From Modestobacter sp. (lineage in GTDB: Bacteria > Actinomycetota > Actinomycetes > Mycobacteriales > Geodermatophilaceae), in assembly GCA_025965635.1 (NCBI GenBank), contig JAOPWO010000232.1, positions 1 to 17,183 on the forward strand: 17,183 nucleotides of DNA, written 5' to 3'. Below, in pieces: positions 13,206 to 17,183 of the stretch. How positions within the stretch are numbered: position 1 is the first letter of the stretch; each line of letters begins with the position of its first letter. The position numbers and the translations under genes are program-made. The notes below the pieces were generated by a model. That model made no database searches, was not told the origin of the DNA, and saw only the letters and a program-made list of their open reading frames with translations.

Positions 13206-14357
13206 GTGGTCAGCGCGCGCCCCGTCGTGACGGCCCTGCCGGCCTACCGGCCCGGCCGCAACCCCGCCGACCTCGCCCGCGAGATCGGCGTCGAGCGGGC
13301 CGTCAAGCTGGCCAGCAACGAGGTCGCCTTCCCGCCGCTGCCAGCCGTGCTCGAGGCCATCCGGACGACGGCGGGGGAGATCAACCGCTACCCCGACAAC
13401 GGCGCCAGCGTGCTCACCGCCGCACTGGCGGAGCGGTACGGCGTCACCCCGGACCAGGTGGCCACCGGCTGTGGCGCCGTCACGGTCTGCCAGCAGCTCG
13501 CCCAGGCGTACAACGACCCGGGCACGAGTCTCGCCTTCGCCTGGCGGTCCTTCGAGATGTACCCGCTGCTCGCCTCGGTGGCCGGCGCGCGCCCCGTCCG
13601 GGTCCCGCTCGTGCCGGGCACGCCCGGCGGTCCGGCCGACACCCATGACCTCGACGGACTGCTGGCCGCCATCGACGCGACCACCCGGCTGGTCTTCGTC
13701 TGCAACCCGAACAACCCCACCGGGACGGCGGTGCGCCGCGCCGAGCTGGAGCGCTTCCTCGACGCCGTCCCCCCTGAGACCCTGGTCGTGCTCGACGAGG
13801 CCTACCGCGAGTTCGTCACCGACCCCGACGTGCCCGACGGCGTGGAGCTGATGCGGGGCCGGCCCAACGTGGCCGTCCTGCGCACCTTCTCCAAGGCGTG
13901 GGGGCTGGCCGGCCTGCGGGTCGGCTACCTGCTGGCCGAGGACCCCGCGGTGGCCGGAGCCGTCCGCAAGACGCACGTCCCGTTCAGCGTCTCCATGCTG
14001 GCCCAGGCGGCGGCGGTGGCCGCGCTGGCCAGCGAGGCGGAGGTGCGGGAGCGGTGCGCGGCCGTGGTGGCCGAGCGCGACCGGCTGACCGCCGCACTCC
14101 GGGGTCGCGGCCTGCCGGTCGCCGACAGCCAGGCGAACTTCGTGTGGTTGCCGCTGGGCGAGCAGGCCGCCGAGGTCGCCGCGCGGCTGGAGGCGCGCGC
14201 GGTCATCACCCGGCCGTTCGCCGGTGAGGGCGTGCGGGTCACCGTCGGTACGCCGGAGGAGGACGACGTCTTCCTCGCTGCCCTCGATGGGGTCCTCGAC
14301 ACGCTGCGTGGCGACACGCTGCTGACCAGCATGCCCACCGGTCCGGCAAGAGCCTGA
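13206..14357 (+). CDS. pat: PLP-dependent aromatic amino acid / histidinol-phosphate aminotransferase (Pat / HisC2 type)
   Basis: This is a class I/II fold aminotransferase of 383 residues. Motifs include KLASNEVAFPPLP (34-46), INRYPDNG (59-66), GCGAVTVCQQL (88-98), FAWRSFEMYP (111-120), CNPNNPTGT (166-174), LDEAYREF (196-203), the PLP lysine K230 in RTFSKAWGLAGLRVGY, and SQANFVWLPLG near the C-terminus. Many of these match M. tuberculosis Rv3772 (HisC2/Pat), which transaminates aromatic amino acids, more closely than the HisC of the histidine operon. No other his gene is nearby, which supports Pat. Automated pipelines may call it hisC, and overlap with histidinol-phosphate activity cannot be excluded. 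The start is GTG 13206; it is divergent from galE and upstream of trpS. Confidence 0.9.
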   Translation: MVSARPVVTALPAYRPGRNPADLAREIGVERAVKLASNEVAFPPLPAVLEAIRTTAGEINRYPDNGASVLTAALAERYGVTPDQVATGCGAVTVCQQLAQAYNDPGTSLAFAWRSFEMYPLLASVAGARPVRVPLVPGTPGGPADTHDLDGLLAAIDATTRLVFVCNPNNPTGTAVRRAELERFLDAVPPETLVVLDEAYREFVTDPDVPDGVELMRGRPNVAVLRTFSKAWGLAGLRVGYLLAEDPAVAGAVRKTHVPFSVSMLAQAAAVAALASEAEVRERCAAVVAERDRLTAALRGRGLPVADSQANFVWLPLGEQAAEVAARLEARAVITRPFAGEGVRVTVGTPEEDDVFLAALDGVLDTLRGDTLLTSMPTGPARA

Positions 14358-14380
14358 GCAGGACGCTGCGCGGCGCGTGG

Positions 14381-14386
14381 TTCGAT
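14381..14386 (+). promoter_or_regulatory. -10-like hexamer for trpS (leaderless candidate)
   Basis: TTCGAT (T1, A5, T6 of the -10 consensus) is followed by 7 nt and GTG 14394. The intervening GGAGGAC is too close to that GTG to serve as a normal ribosome site. Confidence 0.35.
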
Positions 14387-14393
14387 GGAGGAC

Positions 14394-15416
14394 GTGCCTG
14401 CTCCCCGCGTGCTGTCCGGCATCCAGCCGACGGCGGACTCCTTCCACCTCGGCAACCTCCTGGGTGCGCTGCGGCAGTGGGTGAGCCTGCAGGAGGACCA
14501 CGAGGCCTTCTACTGCGTCGTCGACCTGCACGCCATCACCGCCGAGCAGCCCGACCCCGCGGTGCTGCGCCGTCGCACCCTGGTGTCGGCCGCGCAACTG
14601 CTGGCGCTGGGCGTCGACCCGGACCGCAGCGCCCTGTTCGTGCAGAGCCACGTGCCCGAGCACACCCAGCTGTCCTGGGTCCTGGAGTGCGTGACCGGGT
14701 TCGGTGAGGCCAGCCGGATGACCCAGTTCAAGGACAAGAGCCAGCGCGAAGGCGCCGGGACGACGTCCGTCGGGCTCTTCACCTACCCCGTGCTGATGGC
14801 CGCCGACATCCTGGTCTACCAGGCCGACCGGGTGCCGGTGGGCGACGACCAGCGTCAGCACCTGGAGCTGACCCGCGACCTCGCGACCCGGTTCAACAGC
14901 CGCTACGGCGAGACGTTCACCGTGCCGACGGGGTTCATCCCGCCGGCCGCCGCCCGGGTGCTGGACCTGCAGTCACCGGACAAGAAGATGAGCAAGAGCC
15001 TGCCGCCGGCCGGCTGCGTCAACCTGCTCGACGACCCCAAGGTCACCGCCAAGAAGATCCGTTCCGCCGTCACCGACACCGGCCGCGAGGTGGTGGCCGA
15101 CCCGGTGGCGAAGCCGGGCATCACCAACCTGCTCGCCATCCACTCGGCGCTGTCGGGCCGGACCATCGCCGAGCTCGAGGCGCACTTCGCCGGCCGCGGT
15201 TACGGCGACCTGAAGAAGGAGCTGGCCGAGGTGGTCACCGACGCCCTCGCGCCGGTGCAGCAGCGCACCGCTGAGCTGCTGGCCGACACCGCGGAGCTGG
15301 AGCGCGTGCTGGCCGACGGTGCGGCCCGGGCCCGCGAGGTCGCGTCCGCGACCCTGGCCACGGTCTACGACCGGGTGGGTTTCCTCCCCTCGTCCGCCGC
15401 GGGGGCGCCACGGTGA
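14394..15416 (+). CDS. trpS: Tryptophan--tRNA ligase
   Basis: This class I aminoacyl-tRNA synthetase charges tRNA-Trp. The 340-residue product (from GTG 14394) begins MPAPRVLSGIQPTADSFHLG, where HLGN is the HIGH signature, followed by MTQFKDKS, GDDQRQHLELTRDLA (ATP and Trp site) and the KMSKS loop. Length is normal for bacterial TrpS. An in-frame ATG at 14385 would add three residues (Glu-Asp-Val-containing). The GTG is preferred because a -10-like hexamer lies 7 nt upstream, though this is not decisive. Its stop overlaps the next gene (GTGA). The trpS / RNA-ligase / YihY order is common in actinobacteria. Confidence 0.97.
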   Translation: MPAPRVLSGIQPTADSFHLGNLLGALRQWVSLQEDHEAFYCVVDLHAITAEQPDPAVLRRRTLVSAAQLLALGVDPDRSALFVQSHVPEHTQLSWVLECVTGFGEASRMTQFKDKSQREGAGTTSVGLFTYPVLMAADILVYQADRVPVGDDQRQHLELTRDLATRFNSRYGETFTVPTGFIPPAAARVLDLQSPDKKMSKSLPPAGCVNLLDDPKVTAKKIRSAVTDTGREVVADPVAKPGITNLLAIHSALSGRTIAELEAHFAGRGYGDLKKELAEVVTDALAPVQQRTAELLADTAELERVLADGAARAREVASATLATVYDRVGFLPSSAAGAPR

Positions 15417-16015
15417 CGAACGGGCCCGCGCGCACCAACGAGGACACCTTCACCTTCGTCCCGCAGCGCTGTGCGGCGCCCACGCCCACCGGCACGGCCG
15501 TCCTCGGCGTCGTGGTGTCGATCCCGGAGCCCTGGGCGCAGCTGCTGGTCGACTGGCGCGGCAAGGTCGGCGACCCGCAGGCCAGCCTGGTCCCGCCACA
15601 CATCACGCTGCTGCCGCCCACCGAGGTGCGGGTCCGTGAGCGGTCCGCGATCACCGAGCACCTGGCCCGGGTCGCCCGCCGGCACCCGCCCTTCGACGTC
15701 CACCTGTCCGGCACCGGGACCTTCCGGCCGATCTCCGAGGTGGTCTTCGTCGCCGTGGCGTCGGGCATCGCCGACTGCGAGCTGATCGCCACCGACGTCC
15801 GCAGCGGCCCGCTGGCCCGGCCGCTGACCTTCCCGTACCACCCGCACGTCACCGTCGCGCACGACGTGCCCACCGACATGCTCGACGTCGCGTACGCCGG
15901 GCTGTCCGAGCTGCACGCCGAGTTCCGGGTCGAGTCGTTCACCGAGTTCGAGCAGCTGCCCGACGGCGCCTGGGCCGTCGCCCGCGAGTACCGGCTCACC
16001 GGCCCGCCGCGCTGA
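15413..16015 (+). CDS. 2'-5' RNA ligase family protein (2H phosphoesterase)
   Basis: The 200-residue protein carries the two HxT motifs of the 2H phosphoesterase superfamily: H63-I-T65 in PPHITLLPP and H145-V-T147 in YHPHVTVAHD. These form the paired catalytic site for 2',3'-cyclic phosphate or 2'-5' linkage chemistry. There is no signal peptide, so it is probably cytoplasmic. GTG 15413 overlaps the trpS stop (GTGA), so the two are translationally coupled. The physiological RNA substrate is unknown for the bacterial family; coupling to trpS hints at RNA metabolism but proves nothing. Confidence 0.92.
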   Translation: MTNGPARTNEDTFTFVPQRCAAPTPTGTAVLGVVVSIPEPWAQLLVDWRGKVGDPQASLVPPHITLLPPTEVRVRERSAITEHLARVARRHPPFDVHLSGTGTFRPISEVVFVAVASGIADCELIATDVRSGPLARPLTFPYHPHVTVAHDVPTDMLDVAYAGLSELHAEFRVESFTEFEQLPDGAWAVAREYRLTGPPR

Positions 16016-16025
16016 CCCCCGGCAG

Positions 16026-16053
16026 TCGGTCGCACCCCGTGCACCCCGACCGA
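16026..16053 (+). terminator. Hairpin between the RNA ligase-like gene and YihY
   Basis: A 7-bp stem (TCGGTCG at 16026-16032, CGACCGA at 16047-16053) has a 14-nt loop that includes most of a GCACCCC direct repeat. It is a weak terminator or attenuator candidate with no T-run. Confidence 0.35.
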
Positions 16054-16066
16054 TGAGCGACGAGCG

Positions 16067-17183
16067 GTGAGTGACCCGATCAGCCGCGTCACCGGCGCGG
16101 TGCGGGGGCTGCTGCGCCGGCAACGAGCCCGTCGTCCCTGGCTGGACCACCTCGTGCACGCCGGCGGCCACTACAACCGGGTGCAGGGCGACCTCCTGGC
16201 CTCCGGGGTCACCTACTACGTCGTCCTGGCGCTGTTCCCGGTGCTCCTGTTGCTGGCCGCGGTCGCGGGTCTGGTGCTGCGGGGCGATCCGCTGCTGCAG
16301 GAGCAGCTGACCACCGCGATCCGGGACGCCGTGCCCGGCTCCACCGGCGACGACCTCGCCGGCCAGGTGACCGATGCGATCGGCAGCGCCACGACCTTCG
16401 GGCTGATCGGGCTGGCCGGGTTCCTGTTCGTCGGGCTGGGGGCGATGGACAAGCTCCGGGCCGGCATGGACGTCGTGTGGCGGGGCCGGCCCGATCCGCC
16501 CGCGTTCCTCGCCGACCGGCTCAAGGACCTTCTCGCCCTGCTCGGACTGGCCGCCGCCGGCGCGGCCAGCATCGCGCTCACCACCACCGCGACGACCGCG
16601 GGGTCCCGGCTGCTGGAGCTGCTCGGTGTCGACGAGGTCCCCGGCTTCTTCCTGCTCACCGCCGCCGGGGGGATCGGGCTGGCGCTGGCCGGCGACGTCC
16701 TGGTGTTCCTGTGGGTGCTCAAGGGCGTGCCGGACAACCCGTTCGGCCTCCGGCAGCTGCTGCCGGGCGCGGTCTTCGGGGCGGTCGGCCTGGAGGTGCT
16801 CAAGCTGGCGGGCAACTGGTACCTGTCGGTCATCGGCAGCAGCGTCACCGCCCAGGCGCTCGGCGGCATCGTCGGCGTCATGGTGTGGATCAACGTGGTC
16901 GCGCGCTTCGCCTTCTACACCGCGTCCTGGACCGCGACGATCCCGGTGATCGAGCGAGCCCGGCTGCGGACGGCGGAGGGCCCGGCGGAGGAGGCGCCGA
17001 CGCCGGCGTCCCGACCGGAGGACGGTCGGCGGGTGGTGCCCGGTACGCGGGGCGGTGGCCCGTCGCCCGCCGGGTTGGCGCTGGGCCTGCTCGGTGGCGG
17101 CGCGCTGGTCGGTGCGGTCGGTGCGGTCGGTGCGTGCGTGCTGTCCCGGGCGGTGCGCGGCCGGGCGGGACGCCCCGCTCAGC
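16067..17183 (+). CDS. YihY/BrkB (YhjD-like) family membrane protein, 3' truncated
   Basis: The frame is open from GTG 16067 to the window end (372 codons) without a stop. The protein shows the YihY pattern: amphipathic start, GDLLASGVTYYVVLALFPVLLLLAA (first helix about 50-70), GLGAMDKLRAGMDVVWR, helices at about 110-128, 154-172, 196-220, 232-256 and 264-290, and PGAVFGAVGLEVLKL. A Pro/Glu/Arg-rich linker (300-333) leads to an extra hydrophobic segment (335-360). The start follows a five-codon ORF whose stop overlaps it. The same family follows trpS in M. tuberculosis (yhjD), where lipid-related transport has been suggested. The function is not certain, and the extra C-terminal helix is worth noting. 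Confidence 0.92.
   Translation, partial: MSDPISRVTGAVRGLLRRQRARRPWLDHLVHAGGHYNRVQGDLLASGVTYYVVLALFPVLLLLAAVAGLVLRGDPLLQEQLTTAIRDAVPGSTGDDLAGQVTDAIGSATTFGLIGLAGFLFVGLGAMDKLRAGMDVVWRGRPDPPAFLADRLKDLLALLGLAAAGAASIALTTTATTAGSRLLELLGVDEVPGFFLLTAAGGIGLALAGDVLVFLWVLKGVPDNPFGLRQLLPGAVFGAVGLEVLKLAGNWYLSVIGSSVTAQALGGIVGVMVWINVVARFAFYTASWTATIPVIERARLRTAEGPAEEAPTPASRPEDGRRVVPGTRGGGPSPAGLALGLLGGGALVGAVGAVGACVLSRAVRGRAGRPAQ

Noticed and set aside
12236..13648. 470-codon plus-strand ORF across galE and pat
   Set aside because: It is a shadow of galE (antisense) and of pat (wrong frame). Both real genes have intact motifs.
13146..14861. 571-codon minus-strand ORF opposite pat and trpS
   Set aside because: It has a His/Gly/Arg/Asp-rich shadow composition and overlaps two well-identified genes. 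No family motif is visible.

Overview
The window is about 17 kb of very GC-rich DNA (roughly 72-74% G+C by eye, with strong G/C third-position bias) carrying a compact set of mostly housekeeping genes. Protein motifs and gene order point to an actinobacterium. The order of a 34 kDa-antigen-like protein, PerM, purN and purH matches Rv0954-Rv0957 of Mycobacterium tuberculosis. The folD-DUF3017 pair and the trpS / 2'-5' RNA ligase / YihY run are also familiar actinobacterial arrangements. The LDH-like malate dehydrogenase next to icd, together with the general style of the sequence, makes me think of Geodermatophilaceae (Blastococcus, Geodermatophilus, Modestobacter); that family-level guess is inference.

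Layout. 1-2227: envelope and division genes, a 5'-truncated Rv0954-like four-helix protein with a slippage-prone Pro/Gly/Tyr/Gln tail, then perM. 2263-4443: purN and purH, coupled by an ATGA overlap, supplying the last folate-dependent steps of IMP synthesis. 4444-5888: two copies of a dispersed intergenic repeat, a pentapeptide-repeat protein, and a convergent, unrecognised four-helix membrane protein on the minus strand. 5976-7171: folD (one-carbon folate supply for PurN and PurH) overlapping a DUF3017 membrane protein. 7214-9526: mdh and icd, two TCA-cycle genes separated by a small hairpin and followed by a third copy of the repeat and a perfect 17-bp terminator stem. 9746-10633 (minus): a secreted or anchored CAP-domain protein. 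10838-12169: a CNNM/CorC-type transporter preceded by nested mini-ORFs. 12179-13135 (minus): galE. 13206-14357: a Pat/HisC2-type aminotransferase. 14394-16015: trpS coupled by a GTGA overlap to a 2'-5' RNA ligase-like protein. 16067 to the end: a YihY/BrkB membrane protein truncated by the window edge.

Purine synthesis, one-carbon folate metabolism, the TCA cycle and tryptophanyl-tRNA charging form the metabolic core. The remaining genes belong to the envelope (PerM, Rv0954-like, CAP, CNNM, YihY, GalE for wall sugars). I see no transposon, phage, CRISPR, toxin-antitoxin or defence locus, no tRNA or rRNA gene, and no biosynthetic cluster.

The most interesting signals lie between genes: (i) a roughly 55-bp imperfect palindrome present three times, which explains two spurious ORF starts; (ii) a recurring arrangement of a -10-like hexamer, 6-7 nt and then the start codon, suggesting leaderless transcripts for purN, mdh, galE and trpS and possibly folD; (iii) overlapping mini-ORFs leading into the CNNM gene, and a similar one before YihY. 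I did not find a clear new multi-gene system.
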